NCBI RefSeq assembly: GCF_000745955.1 | Contig: NZ_JQKH01000009.1 | Span: forward strand, 1 to 58,211 | DNA length: 58,211 nucleotides | Source of the DNA: Alysiella crassa DSM 2578 | Lineage (GTDB): Bacteria > Pseudomonadota > Gammaproteobacteria > Burkholderiales > Neisseriaceae | Reading direction: 5' to 3' | Part shown: one piece after another, positions 1 through 8,747 of the stretch | Numbering within the stretch: the first letter of the stretch is position 1 | Layout of the letters: each line of letters begins with the position of its first letter | Made by a program: the position numbers and the translations under genes | Notes under the pieces: generated by a model | The model's input: the letters and a program-made list of their open reading frames with translations, nothing else | Database searches by the model: none | Told to the model about the DNA's origin: nothing

Positions 1-20
1 AGTTCGCTCAATTCAGTCAT
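1..20 (-). CDS. Possible 5' end of a minus-strand gene running off the left edge
   Basis: Read on the minus strand, the first 20 bases give ATG ACT GAA TTG AGC GAA, that is M-T-E-L-S-E. This would be the start of a protein that continues outside the window. No convincing Shine-Dalgarno sequence precedes it. The start does not look like PheT, which would be the usual downstream partner of pheS. The identity cannot be determined from six codons, and this could be chance. Confidence 0.3.
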
Positions 21-92
21 ATTGGATTAGTCGTGAGAAAATTAATACGATACCACTGAATTGATGCGGACTTCTTTTTTTATTGTACTTTT

Positions 93-123
93 TTTGTCGT
101 GTACTGAAAGGCTGCCTGAAAAC
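93..123 (-). repeat. Half copy of the CAGTACACGAC repeat with DUS
   Basis: TTTTGTCGTGTACTG followed by AGGCTGCCTGAA. This is one outer arm of the palindromic intergenic repeat seen complete at 34164-34271. It lies just 3' of pheS on the minus strand. No matching second arm is visible to its left within the window. Confidence 0.6.
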
Positions 124-1134
<1,011 letters not shown>

Positions 1135-1142
1135 TCAGAAAT

Positions 1143-1171
1143 AAAAAAATGCGCTATTTTAACGCATTTTT
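1143..1171 (-). terminator. T-tailed hairpin just upstream of pheS (terminator or attenuator)
   Basis: Arms AAAAATGCG (1145-1153) and CGCATTTTT (1163-1171) form a 9 bp stem with a 9-base loop. On the minus strand the stem is followed by a run of seven T. It could end transcription from the upstream MOSC gene. It sits only about 25 bases before the pheS start, so it could also be the terminator of a pheS attenuator. No phenylalanine-rich leader peptide is obvious. Confidence 0.6.
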
Positions 1172-1176
1172 GGGCT

Positions 1177-1239
1177 TTCAGGCAGCCTGAAAAGGGGAAA
1201 ATCATCGCATTTGCCCATTCCATTCAGGCTGCCTGAAAT
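1177..1239. repeat. DUS pair in the pheS leader
   Basis: Two DNA uptake sequence 15-mers lie here, TTCAGGCAGCCTGAA at 1177-1191 and TTCAGGCTGCCTGAA at 1225-1239. They are inverted relative to each other, so they can form a long stem at the 3' end of the MOSC gene. Confidence 0.75.
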
Positions 1240-1243
1240 AAAA

Positions 1244-2011
1244 TTATTCAATAATTTCAATACTATCGCCCACGCGCAACACCCCCGATTGTCGCGTTCG
1301 CATATTCATGCCAAACACCGCGCCACGATGTTTGGCTAAATACGCAAGAGGTTGTTGTTGCGGATGTTTTTCTAAAGTATGAACATCTATCGTGGTCAAA
1401 ACACAGCGTTTGCACGGTTTAAATAACTCAAATTCTGTCGTGCCAATGCGAATGCGTCGCCATTTTTCTTCCGCCCACGCTGCCGCGCCGTCCAGCACCA
1501 CATTGGCGCGAAAACGATTCATATCAAAATGTTCGCCCAAAATCGCATTCAAATCCGCCAAACTCGCCGCATTGGTCAGCAAAAACGGCGCACCATCGGC
1601 AAAAGAAAGCGGCGTATCGGGCGGTAACAGCCGCGTACTGCGTTCGCCCAACCAAAACAAGCGCACCGCCTGCCCCAGTTTTGCCGACAACCATTCGTCC
1701 GCCGCCGTGTCGCCCGAATAAGCGGTAAACGTGTCTTGCCAAACTTGCACGGGCGCGATTTCGGTGTAATCTTTTGAATAAACAGATAAACTGTCGCCAT
1801 CAGGCGCAATCATTTTCAGGCTGCCTGCATGGGTTTCGGTGTGAAAATGCAATAAAATGGGCAATTTTCGCGCGGTGATAAACGCGCCATTGGCTTGAGC
1901 AATCAGCCATTCGCGGTCGTGGCGCAAACCAATGGGCGAAAAATCCGCTACGTTTATCGCCACGCCGCGCATGGATTTCACAGGGTAATGATTTAATTCA
2001 ATAATATTCAT
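1244..2011 (-). CDS. MOSC domain protein, YcbX-like without ferredoxin domain
   Basis: A 255-residue protein. An N-terminal MOSC beta-barrel domain (about residues 1-110, with 'YPVKSMRG' near the start) is followed by a MOSC domain. The signature 'LFKPCKRCVLTTID' near residue 205 holds the cysteine pair typical of the YcbX group. MOSC proteins bind molybdenum cofactor; YcbX relatives reduce N-hydroxylated bases. E. coli YcbX is longer because it ends in a 2Fe-2S ferredoxin domain, which is absent here, so a separate electron donor would be needed. I chose the ATG at 2011 (MNIIELNHYPVKSM) because the longer frame starting at 2053 is translated from a DUS. Family assignment is good; the substrate is unknown. 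Confidence 0.85.
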   Translation of the reverse strand: MNIIELNHYPVKSMRGVAINVADFSPIGLRHDREWLIAQANGAFITARKLPILLHFHTETHAGSLKMIAPDGDSLSVYSKDYTEIAPVQVWQDTFTAYSGDTAADEWLSAKLGQAVRLFWLGERSTRLLPPDTPLSFADGAPFLLTNAASLADLNAILGEHFDMNRFRANVVLDGAAAWAEEKWRRIRIGTTEFELFKPCKRCVLTTIDVHTLEKHPQQQPLAYLAKHRGAVFGMNMRTRQSGVLRVGDSIEIIE

Positions 2012-2079
2012 AATCAAGGCAGCCTGAAAATAGGGAAAACTGGATTTTCTCATATTTTCAGGCTGCCTGAATGAAATTA

Positions 2080-3015
2080 TTATTTTTGAAAATGCGTTTG
2101 GCGGAATTTTTGTTGCGCCACAAAACGCTCTTCGCCGCGCCCACCTTGCAAACGCGCGATTTTTTTCGCTTCTTCAATCATGGGGACTAATTTGCTGTTG
2201 GGGTATTGCTTGGCATAATCTGCCCATTTTTTCTCAATTTCGGCAAATTCTGCCACTTCATCAGACAAAATCGGCTCATGATTCAAAGCAACGGGCATTT
2301 CTTCATTGCCAAACAAAAACAAATCGGCGTATTCATTGAATTTCGCTTTGGCTTCATTCTGATACGCGCTATTGGGGTGCTGCTGCAAAAAGTTTTCCCA
2401 CGCCGAAACGCGTTCCGATAAATGCTTCCATTGCACCACCACATTGTCTTCGGTGGGTTTGGGGGCGCGTTCTTGCGCTTGCAGACGAATATAGTTATCC
2501 ACATCGGGACTGGCTTTGCCTGTAAACAAATTTTGATAATAATCAGGGGTTTCCTGAATCGCCATCACGCCCATGCCCGAATCCACCAACATTAAATTAG
2601 CCTGTGCCAATTTATCTATAAACTGCTTCATTTCGCCGACAGGCACACGCGGTTCGTTGGGTTCGGGGTCGCTTGCCATATCCTGCCAATTTTTGGGGTC
2701 ATCGTAGTTTTCCAAAAAATTGGCGTGTTGCGCATTCAATTTGGTAACATAGGTGTGAACGCGTTGATGGTGGTCGCGGTAAAGCTGGTCGGCTTGCGTG
2801 GCGGTGGCGTTTTGCAATTGGCTTTTAAGAGATTGATTTAATTTAATCAATTCCGCATATTCGCCTGTGGCTTCTGCCTGTTTGCCCGCATTCACATTAC
2901 CCAAAGAAACGGCTTGGTTTTTGTCTTGGTTTTGTGCTGGCGTTTGCTCGGTGCGTGGCGGCTCGCAAGCGGTCAGCACCAGCAAGCTGGCTAAAGTAAT
3001 AATTTGTTTTTTCAT
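2080..3015 (-). CDS. Hypothetical lipoprotein
   Basis: A 311-residue protein with a lipoprotein signal peptide. It starts MKKQIITLASLL and has the lipobox 'LTAC', with the lipidated Cys near residue 17. The mature part begins with a polar, Gln/Glu-rich linker. After this comes a mostly helical, charged domain with no recognisable catalytic motif. 'ENFLQQHPNSAYQNEAKAKFNEY' and 'DYAKQYPNSKLVPMIEEAKK' look like two related helical repeats of about 70 residues. The ATG at 3015 is preferred over 3096 because it creates the signal peptide. I do not recognise the family. Confidence 0.8.
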   Translation of the reverse strand: MKKQIITLASLLVLTACEPPRTEQTPAQNQDKNQAVSLGNVNAGKQAEATGEYAELIKLNQSLKSQLQNATATQADQLYRDHHQRVHTYVTKLNAQHANFLENYDDPKNWQDMASDPEPNEPRVPVGEMKQFIDKLAQANLMLVDSGMGVMAIQETPDYYQNLFTGKASPDVDNYIRLQAQERAPKPTEDNVVVQWKHLSERVSAWENFLQQHPNSAYQNEAKAKFNEYADLFLFGNEEMPVALNHEPILSDEVAEFAEIEKKWADYAKQYPNSKLVPMIEEAKKIARLQGGRGEERFVAQQKFRQTHFQK

Positions 3016-3141
3016 GATGTTTCTCGTGATGATGGAAAACCAAATTATAAACACAACGGCATAAAACAACAAAAATAGGCTGCCAAAAAACATCAAATTG
3101 TCGCATTTAACGAAAATTTAACATTTTCAGGCAGCCTGAAA

Positions 3142-3576
3142 TTATTTCCGTGTCTGAAAGGTAGCCTGAAAATGCTGCCCATCTACTTGCCACGTCATTA
3201 TCCAATCGTGCCGCGATTGCGTACACAAGGGCAAACGCACACCTTGCGCCAACCACACACCATCGGCTTGTTTTTCCAAGACAAATCGGTTAAAACCCAT
3301 GTCCATATCGCGCATGGTAAACGAAGCGTGGATTTCACGCACATTCGGCGGCACATTTGCGGCGCGTATCGTGAACAGCGTTTTGTTGTCGCCCACGCCC
3401 ACCAATTGCATACTCGCGCCCTGATTGCCAAAGGGACACGCCATTTGTGAAATTTGGCAATCCATTGATTGCACAGGTTTTTGATTGCCCTGCCACCACA
3501 GCAACATAGCGATTTTGATTGCCGCAAACACCAGCAAACCAACCGCTAATATTATCCATTTTTTTTGATTATTCAT
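3142..3576 (-). CDS. Small single-pass membrane protein, possibly FixH/YtkA-like
   Basis: 144 residues. One transmembrane helix (about residues 7-27) is followed by a periplasmic domain with three Cys residues. The segment 'RDMDMGFNRFVLEKQADGVW' followed by 'LPLCTQSRHDW' recalls the immunoglobulin-like fold of FixH/YtkA-type proteins, but this is only a weak resemblance. AAAGGG precedes the ATG at 3576. It lies between two other minus-strand genes with DUS in the gaps. The function is unknown. Confidence 0.75.
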   Translation of the reverse strand: MNNQKKWIILAVGLLVFAAIKIAMLLWWQGNQKPVQSMDCQISQMACPFGNQGASMQLVGVGDNKTLFTIRAANVPPNVREIHASFTMRDMDMGFNRFVLEKQADGVWLAQGVRLPLCTQSRHDWIMTWQVDGQHFQATFQTRK

Positions 3577-3633
3577 AAACTTAACCCTTTCAGGCAGCCT
3601 TATTTTTGTAGGGTAATGAAGGCAGCCTGAAAA

Positions 3634-4371
3634 CTAAAACCGCTCATTTGCGCCCAAATACCGCCATTTTCCAGTCGGCAACGTGCCCAATTTCACTTTT
3701 CCAATCCGAATCCGCTTCAAACCCACCACGCGCAAACCAACCAATTCGCACATACGCCGAATTTGCCGCTTTTTGCCCTGTTTTAACACGAAACGCAATT
3801 GGTCTTCGTTTTGCCATTCCACTTTGGCGGGGCGCAATTTTTCGCCGTCCAAACTCAAACCGTGATTGAGCAAAGCCAAACCGTTTTCCGTCAATTTGCC
3901 TTTCACGCGCACCAAATATTCTTTTTCGCTGTCGCTGTGTTCGCCGATTAATTGTTTTGCCACGCGCCCATCTTGGGTCAAAACCAGCAAGCCCACCGAA
4001 TCAATGTCCAGCCGTCCAGCAGGGGCTAAACCTTTTAATTGACTGGTTTCAAAGGGAATTTTACTCGTGTCGCCGTCCCAATGATTTTCCGCCGTGATTA
4101 ATTCAATGGCGGCGCGGTATTCTTTTTCAGGCTGCCCACTTACATAACCCACTGGTTTATTTAATAAAATGGTAACGCGTTTGGCTTGTTGTTGATGGGC
4201 GCATTTATCCAAATCAATGCGGTCGCTCGGCACAACTTTTTGCCCCAACACCGCCACCACGCCATTGACTTTCACCAAACCCTGTTCAATATACGAATCG
4301 GCTTCGCGCCGCGAACAGATTTTTAATTCCGCCATGCGTTTGGATAGGCGTATTGCTTCAAATTCTGACAT
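3634..4371 (-). CDS. rluF: 23S rRNA pseudouridine synthase, RluF-like
   Basis: A 245-residue RsuA/RluB/E/F-family enzyme that isomerises uridine to pseudouridine in rRNA. An S4 RNA-binding domain occupies about residues 6-55 ('[20 protein letters not shown]'). The catalytic domain holds '[10 protein letters not shown]' and the active-site segment '[15 protein letters not shown]', with catalytic Asp about residue 122. '[14 protein letters not shown]' forms the conserved C-terminal motif. The insert between 'KPVGYVSG' and the catalytic loop fits RluF better than RsuA. The exact target (U2604 in E. coli) is an inference from family. Confidence 0.88.
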   Translation of the reverse strand: MSEFEAIRLSKRMAELKICSRREADSYIEQGLVKVNGVVAVLGQKVVPSDRIDLDKCAHQQQAKRVTILLNKPVGYVSGQPEKEYRAAIELITAENHWDGDTSKIPFETSQLKGLAPAGRLDIDSVGLLVLTQDGRVAKQLIGEHSDSEKEYLVRVKGKLTENGLALLNHGLSLDGEKLRPAKVEWQNEDQLRFVLKQGKKRQIRRMCELVGLRVVGLKRIRIGKVKLGTLPTGKWRYLGANERF

Positions 4372-4554
4372 ATTCAGGCTGCCTGAAAATTAAAAAAGAC
4401 CATTATAACTGAATTATTATCGCTGCTTAATATAAGCGTAAACATAATTTAATTCATCATTAACATAAAATTGCGCTGCGCCCAATTGTGCTTTTCAGGC
4501 TGCCGTGTTATCGTAATCTTTTTTAATTAACAATAATTTAGGAATACTCAAATC

Positions 4555-5019
4555 ATGAAAAAACAAGTGATTTTAACCGCACTCATCGCCGCCTTTGCCG
4601 TTACAGGTTGCGCCAACAAATCGGTGTATAGCGGCAATGTCTATACAGGCAGCCAAGCCAAAGAAGCGCGTGGCATTAGCTATGGCACGATTGTTTCCGT
4701 GCGCGAAGTGCAAATCCAAGCCCCTAGCTCTGGCGTGATTGGCACAACGGCTGGCGGCGCGATTGGCGGCATTGCTGGCTCCAGCATGGGCGGCGGACGT
4801 GGTAGCGATTTGTTGGGTGTATTGGTTGGCACAGTTGGCGCGGTGGTGGGCAATAAAATTGAACAAGGTTTGAGCAAAGTTACTTCTTTGGAGATGGTAA
4901 TTCGCAAGGATGATGGTTCGGAAATTGTCGTGGTACAGAAAAAAGAAGCAGGTTTAACACGTGGTGCGCGTGTACGTTTGGTGGGCACATCTTCAGATGT
5001 AAATGTATCACCACTGTAA
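4555..5019 (+). CDS. SlyB/Pcp-type outer-membrane lipoprotein (glycine zipper)
   Basis: 154 residues with a lipoprotein signal and lipobox 'VTGC' (Cys about residue 19). A Gly/Ala-rich segment at about residues 60-100 ('GGAIGGIAGSSMGGG', then 'GTVGAVVGNKIEQG') is the glycine-zipper 2TM domain. A beta-rich C-terminal domain ends '...TRGARVRLVGTSS'. SlyB family proteins stabilise the outer membrane. AGGA lies 12 bases before the ATG. It is monocistronic, with its own leader after a DUS. The closest names are SlyB and Pcp. Confidence 0.88.
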   Translation: MKKQVILTALIAAFAVTGCANKSVYSGNVYTGSQAKEARGISYGTIVSVREVQIQAPSSGVIGTTAGGAIGGIAGSSMGGGRGSDLLGVLVGTVGAVVGNKIEQGLSKVTSLEMVIRKDDGSEIVVVQKKEAGLTRGARVRLVGTSSDVNVSPL

Positions 5020-5091
5020 AGGTAAATTTGGTGCATAAACCAGTCTAAAATTATATTACTGTAGACAGGATTATCTCCTAAATGTTTGTTA

Positions 5092-5121
5092 TTGCATAAT
5101 ATAAATATTATCTGCTATAAT
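5092..5121 (+). promoter_or_regulatory. Candidate sigma-70 promoter for the first substrate-binding lipoprotein
   Basis: TTGCAT (5092-5097) and TATAAT (5116-5121) are separated by 18 bases. Transcription would begin near 5129, giving a leader of about 90 bases that contains two DUS-like sequences before the ATG at 5221. Confidence 0.55.
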
Positions 5122-5220
5122 CATCATTAATTTTTCAGGCAACCTGAATGTTTTAGTAATGTTTACTTAAATATTCAGGCTGCCTGAAATCTTAATGACT
5201 GTATTCACAAGGAATTGATT

Positions 5221-6057
5221 ATGAAACGCTTTGCAATAACACTCCTGTTTGGTTCACTTTTATTGGCAGCCTGTAATGCTGATGACACCACATCAGATAC
5301 TGTAAGCGCATCACAATCTTCTGCAGTCAGTATTGCTAGTATGCCTGTTCTCACAGAAAATCTCCCTACTTACAACATACGTTTTGCCAATGAACCTTAT
5401 CCACCCTTTAATATTTTGATGCCCAATAATACATTTGAAGGCTTGGAAACGGATATATTGCAAGCAATTGCCAAAAAACAAGGCTTCAAAATATATACCC
5501 AACCTTATGTGTGGGATGTGATTTTTAAAGATTTCAAACAATCTAATTCACATATGGTTGGCGGTGGTTTAGCCAGTGAAGATTTTGATTTGAGTGAAAT
5601 CGCATTAAGTAAAGCCTATATGCGTTCCCCTGATTGTGTAGTTGCTACCCATGCTAAAAAATTACAAGATTGGCACAAACGTAAAATTATTACAGTCAGC
5701 AGTGATGAATTAGATGATAGTTTAATTGAAGATTATCAAGTTAAACGGCGTAATATTCATAATGTACGTACACAATACCAAGCATTAGGTGGTTTACTAA
5801 ATAAACAAGCAGATGTTACCATTAGTGATTGCCATGTTTTAAAATACCATATTTATGGTACGTTAAAAAATCAAAGCTTTGTTATTAAAGAATTGTCCAT
5901 TGAGCCACATGATACATCTTATGATTTGGTTTTTGGTGTACACAAAGATGAAAAGGAATTATTAAAGAAAATCAATGCAGGTATTGAACAATTAAAACAA
6001 AGTGGTGAAATAGATAAAATCATCAAAAAATGGACTACCGAACAAACTAATCCCTAA
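5221..6057 (+). CDS. Substrate-binding lipoprotein, SBP family 3 (copy 1)
   Basis: A 278-residue lipoprotein. The signal peptide ends in lipobox 'LAAC' (Cys about residue 18) and a Ser-rich linker follows. The family 3 solute-binding fold (amino-acid type) begins at about residue 45 with 'YNIRFANEPYPPFNI'. 'EGLETDILQAIAKKQGF' is the family's conserved first-lobe motif. The C terminus 'GIEQLKQSGEIDKIIKKW' is typical. The ATG at 5221 has AAGGA seven bases upstream; the frame could open earlier only with TTG. A paralogue follows at 6403, and no permease or ATPase gene is nearby. The ligand is unknown; a polar amino acid or related compound is likely. Confidence 0.85.
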   Translation: MKRFAITLLFGSLLLAACNADDTTSDTVSASQSSAVSIASMPVLTENLPTYNIRFANEPYPPFNILMPNNTFEGLETDILQAIAKKQGFKIYTQPYVWDVIFKDFKQSNSHMVGGGLASEDFDLSEIALSKAYMRSPDCVVATHAKKLQDWHKRKIITVSSDELDDSLIEDYQVKRRNIHNVRTQYQALGGLLNKQADVTISDCHVLKYHIYGTLKNQSFVIKELSIEPHDTSYDLVFGVHKDEKELLKKINAGIEQLKQSGEIDKIIKKWTTEQTNP

Positions 6058-6092
6058 TTTTTTGTCATTTACTGTGTAAATTGAGTATAATT
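6053..6092 (+). repeat. 3' flank shared by the two duplicated lipoprotein genes
   Basis: The sequence running from the stop codon through TGTAAATTGAGTATAAT recurs with three differences (two of them an adjacent transposition) at 7224-7260, after the second paralogue. The duplication unit therefore extended past the stop codon before the MITE-like element landed at 6096. Confidence 0.75.
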
Positions 6093-6095
6093 TTA

Positions 6096-6262
6096 GAACC
6101 TGTGTTTGTAAGATTGATGGCTTGATTTTATTGACAATCCTTGCGAATACAAGGTAACTTTTCATGCTAATATTGAGCATATTAGCGTGGAAAAGCCAAT
6201 GAATGCAGTAGGCGCAGGAAGTGGCGATAAAAGCAAGCTATTAAGATTATGAACACAGGTTC
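6096..6262. mobile_element. MITE-like element, copy A
   Basis: 167 bp starting GAACCTGTGTTTGTA and ending TATGAACACAGGTTC, flanked on both sides by TTA. The terminal inverted repeats extend imperfectly for about 36 bases. A central hairpin (CTAATAT / ATATTAG around TGAGC) is conserved in form with copy B at 12243. It has no coding capacity. The family is likely moved in trans by an IS transposase with TNA-type target duplications, such as some IS5 relatives; that is inference. It separates the two substrate-binding lipoprotein genes. Confidence 0.8.
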
Positions 6263-6402
6263 TTAAACCTTTACAATTCTTATTTTTACACTTGAAAGTA
6301 AATTTCTTAAAAATTCAAATAAGTAAAACTTTTAATTGTTAAATTTGAGGAATTTTGCAAAGGTTTCAGGTTGCCTTTTTGAAAATTCTAATGGAGAAAT
6401 TA

Positions 6403-7227
6403 ATGATGAAAAATCTAACCATAACTTCTCTGCTGAGTATTTTATTACTCGTGGCATGTGATGATTCACCACCATCAAATTCAAACAATAAGGCAGCTTC
6501 AGCTATTAATACCCTTGCAGTTGCACAAAATTTACCTGTTTATACCATTCGTTTTTCCCATGTATCTTATCCGCCCTTTAATATGATGAGATCTGATGGA
6601 ACTTTGATGGGATTGGAGAGCGATGTTTTGAATGCAATTGCCAAACAGTCAGGTTTTCGTATACAAGCGCAGCCTTATGTATGGAAGATAATTTTTAAAG
6701 ATTTGAAAAAATCCAATGTACATTTAGTGGGGGGCGGCTTGGTGGAAGAAGATTTTGATTTAACAGAATTGGTTTTGAGTAAGCCTTATATGCGTTCCCT
6801 TGATTGTGTGGTTGCTCAACAGCCTAAATATTTAGAAGATTGGTATAAACGCAAAATTGTTACTGTAGAAAGTGATGAATTAGATGAAAGTCTAATAGAA
6901 AATCATCAAGTCAAACAAGATAATATTAAAAATGTATACACACAATATCAAGCATTAAGCATGATTTTAGATAAGAAAGCTGATGTTGTTGTTAGTGATT
7001 GTCATGTTTTGAAATACTATATTTATGGTTCATTGCAAAATCAAGAATTTTTTATTAAAGAGTTATCCATTGATGAAGGTGATACATCTTATGATTTGGT
7101 TTTTGGGGTACGCAAAGATCAAACGGAATTATTAAATAAAATCAATATAGGTATTGAACAATTAAAACAAAGTGGCGAAATGGATAAAATCATCAAAAAA
7201 TGGACAAGTAAACAAAATCATCGCTAA
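6403..7227 (+). CDS. Substrate-binding lipoprotein, SBP family 3 (copy 2)
   Basis: A 274-residue paralogue of the preceding lipoprotein, with lipobox 'LVAC'. It can be aligned along its whole length: 'YTIRFSHVSYPPFNM', 'MGLESDVLNAIAKQSGF', 'DFDLTELVLSKPYMRS', and an almost identical C terminus 'GIEQLKQSGEMDKIIKKW'. The N-terminal linker is the most diverged part. GGAG at 6393-6396 favours the ATG at 6403, though 6406 is possible and matches copy 1. The earlier in-frame ATG at 6355 lies in a degenerate DUS and is not used here. A strong DUS-pair terminator follows. The ligand is unknown. Confidence 0.85.
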   Translation: MMKNLTITSLLSILLLVACDDSPPSNSNNKAASAINTLAVAQNLPVYTIRFSHVSYPPFNMMRSDGTLMGLESDVLNAIAKQSGFRIQAQPYVWKIIFKDLKKSNVHLVGGGLVEEDFDLTELVLSKPYMRSLDCVVAQQPKYLEDWYKRKIVTVESDELDESLIENHQVKQDNIKNVYTQYQALSMILDKKADVVVSDCHVLKYYIYGSLQNQEFFIKELSIDEGDTSYDLVFGVRKDQTELLNKINIGIEQLKQSGEMDKIIKKWTSKQNHR

Positions 7228-7272
7228 TTTTTGTCATTTATCGTGTAAATTGAGTATAATCCGTTTTTTCCC

Positions 7273-7318
7273 TTTTCAGGCTGCCGTGTGTTTTCAGGCA
7301 GCCTGAAAAATTTTTTTT
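7273..7318 (+). terminator. DUS-pair intrinsic terminator after the duplicated lipoprotein genes
   Basis: Arms TTTTCAGGCTGCC (7273-7285) and GGCAGCCTGAAAA (7297-7309) form a 13 bp stem followed by eight T residues (7311-7318). This is the classic neisserial arrangement of two inverted uptake sequences acting as a rho-independent terminator. Confidence 0.85.
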
Positions 7319-7370
7319 AATCAGATGAATCAGCCCCGCAATTACGGGCTACCTGACGAAAGCACAAACC

Positions 7371-8693
7371 ATGAAAAAAGTTTTTATCCGCACCTTTGGC
7401 TGCCAAATGAACGAATACGACAGCGAAAAAATGCTCTCCGTATTAGCCGAAGGCGATGAATTGGAACAGGTTTCCGAACCCGAACAAGCCGACATCATTT
7501 TGTTCAACACCTGCTCGGTGCGCGAAAAGGCGCAAGAAAAGGTGTTTTCCGATTTGGGTCGCGTAAAACATCTGAAAAAACAAAATCCCAATTTAATCAT
7601 TGGCGTAGGCGGTTGCGTGGCATCGCAAGAGGGTGAAGCCATTGTGCAACGCGCCCCTTATGTGGACGTGGTGTTTGGTCCCCAAACCCTGCACCGCTTG
7701 CCCAAAATGATTATGGACAAGGAAACCACAGGCTTGTCGCAAGTGGACATTTCCTTTCCCGAAATTGAAAAATTTGACCACCTGCCCCCTGCGCGTGTGG
7801 AAGGCGGCAGCGCGTTCATTTCCATTATGGAAGGCTGCTCCAAATATTGCAGTTTCTGCGTGGTGCCTTATACGCGCGGCGAAGAATTTTCGCGTCCACT
7901 CAATGATGTTTTGACGGAAATTGCGGGCTTGGCGCAACAAGGCGTGAAAGAAATCAACCTGTTGGGGCAAAACGTGAACGCCTATCGCGGCGCAATGGAC
8001 GATGGCGAAATTTGCGATTTTGCGACTTTATTGCGGATTGTGCATGAAATTCCTGAAATTGAGCGCATTCGTTTTACCACCAGCCACCCACGCGAATTTT
8101 CAGACGCGATTATTGAATGCTACCGTGATTTGCCCAAATTGGTGTCGCATTTGCATTTGCCGATTCAAAGCGGCTCCGACCGCGTGTTGAGCGCGATGAA
8201 ACGCGGCTACACGGCTTTGGAATACAAATCCATTATCCGCAAATTGCGTGCCATTCGCCCTGATTTGTGTTTGAGTTCGGATTTCATTGTCGGTTTCCCC
8301 GGGGAAACGGAACGCGAATTTGAGCAAACTTTGAAATTGGTTAAAGACATTGCTTTTGATTTGAGTTTTGTGTTCATTTACAGCCCACGCCCTGGCACAC
8401 CAGCCGCGAATCTGCCAGACGATACGCCCCACGAAGAAAAAGTCCGCCGCTTGGAAGCCTTGAACGAAGTGATTGAGGCGGAAACGGCACGCATCAACCA
8501 AACCATGCTCGGCACAATCCAACGCTGCTTGGTGGAAGGCGTGTCCAAAAAAGACCCTGATATGTTGCAAGCGCGTACCGCCAATAATCGCGTGGTCAAT
8601 TTTTTTGGCGATGTGTCGCTGATTAACCAAATGGTGGAAATTGAAATCACGGAAGCGTTTACGTTCAGTTTGCGTGGCGAATTGGTGGAATAA
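7371..8693 (+). CDS. miaB: tRNA-2-methylthio-N6-isopentenyladenosine synthase MiaB
   Basis: A 440-residue radical-SAM methylthiotransferase that converts i6A37 to ms2i6A37 in tRNAs reading UNN codons. The N-terminal UPF0004 domain holds Cys11, Cys48 and Cys82, which bind the auxiliary 4Fe-4S cluster. The radical-SAM motif is 'CSKYCSFC' (Cys156, Cys160, Cys163). A TRAM RNA-binding domain closes the protein from about residue 375. Length is normal. The ATG at 7371 gives the standard [14 protein letters not shown] start. A bidirectional DUS terminator separates it from ppx. Confidence 0.98.
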   Translation: MKKVFIRTFGCQMNEYDSEKMLSVLAEGDELEQVSEPEQADIILFNTCSVREKAQEKVFSDLGRVKHLKKQNPNLIIGVGGCVASQEGEAIVQRAPYVDVVFGPQTLHRLPKMIMDKETTGLSQVDISFPEIEKFDHLPPARVEGGSAFISIMEGCSKYCSFCVVPYTRGEEFSRPLNDVLTEIAGLAQQGVKEINLLGQNVNAYRGAMDDGEICDFATLLRIVHEIPEIERIRFTTSHPREFSDAIIECYRDLPKLVSHLHLPIQSGSDRVLSAMKRGYTALEYKSIIRKLRAIRPDLCLSSDFIVGFPGETEREFEQTLKLVKDIAFDLSFVFIYSPRPGTPAANLPDDTPHEEKVRRLEALNEVIEAETARINQTMLGTIQRCLVEGVSKKDPDMLQARTANNRVVNFFGDVSLINQMVEIEITEAFTFSLRGELVE

Positions 8694-8694
8694 T

Positions 8695-8743
8695 GTTTTC
8701 AGGCTGCCTTATTGATTTTTTGCAATCAAGGCAGCCTGAAAAC
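8695..8743. terminator. Bidirectional DUS-pair terminator between miaB and ppx
   Basis: GTTTTCAGGCTGCCTT (8695-8710) pairs perfectly with AAGGCAGCCTGAAAAC (8728-8743), a 16 bp stem around an AT-rich loop. It serves the convergent genes miaB (plus) and ppx (minus). Confidence 0.85.
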
Positions 8744-8747
8744 TTTT

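Noticed and set aside
2012-2053. Longer N terminus of the MOSC protein, and similar extensions of hscB, patB, norB, ampG and parB
   Set aside because: In several of these the added residues are translated from DUS or intergenic repeats, and better ribosome-binding sites or family N termini support the shorter starts.
8100-8630. Open frame of 176 codons on the minus strand
   Set aside because: Antisense to the well-conserved miaB; biased composition without motifs.
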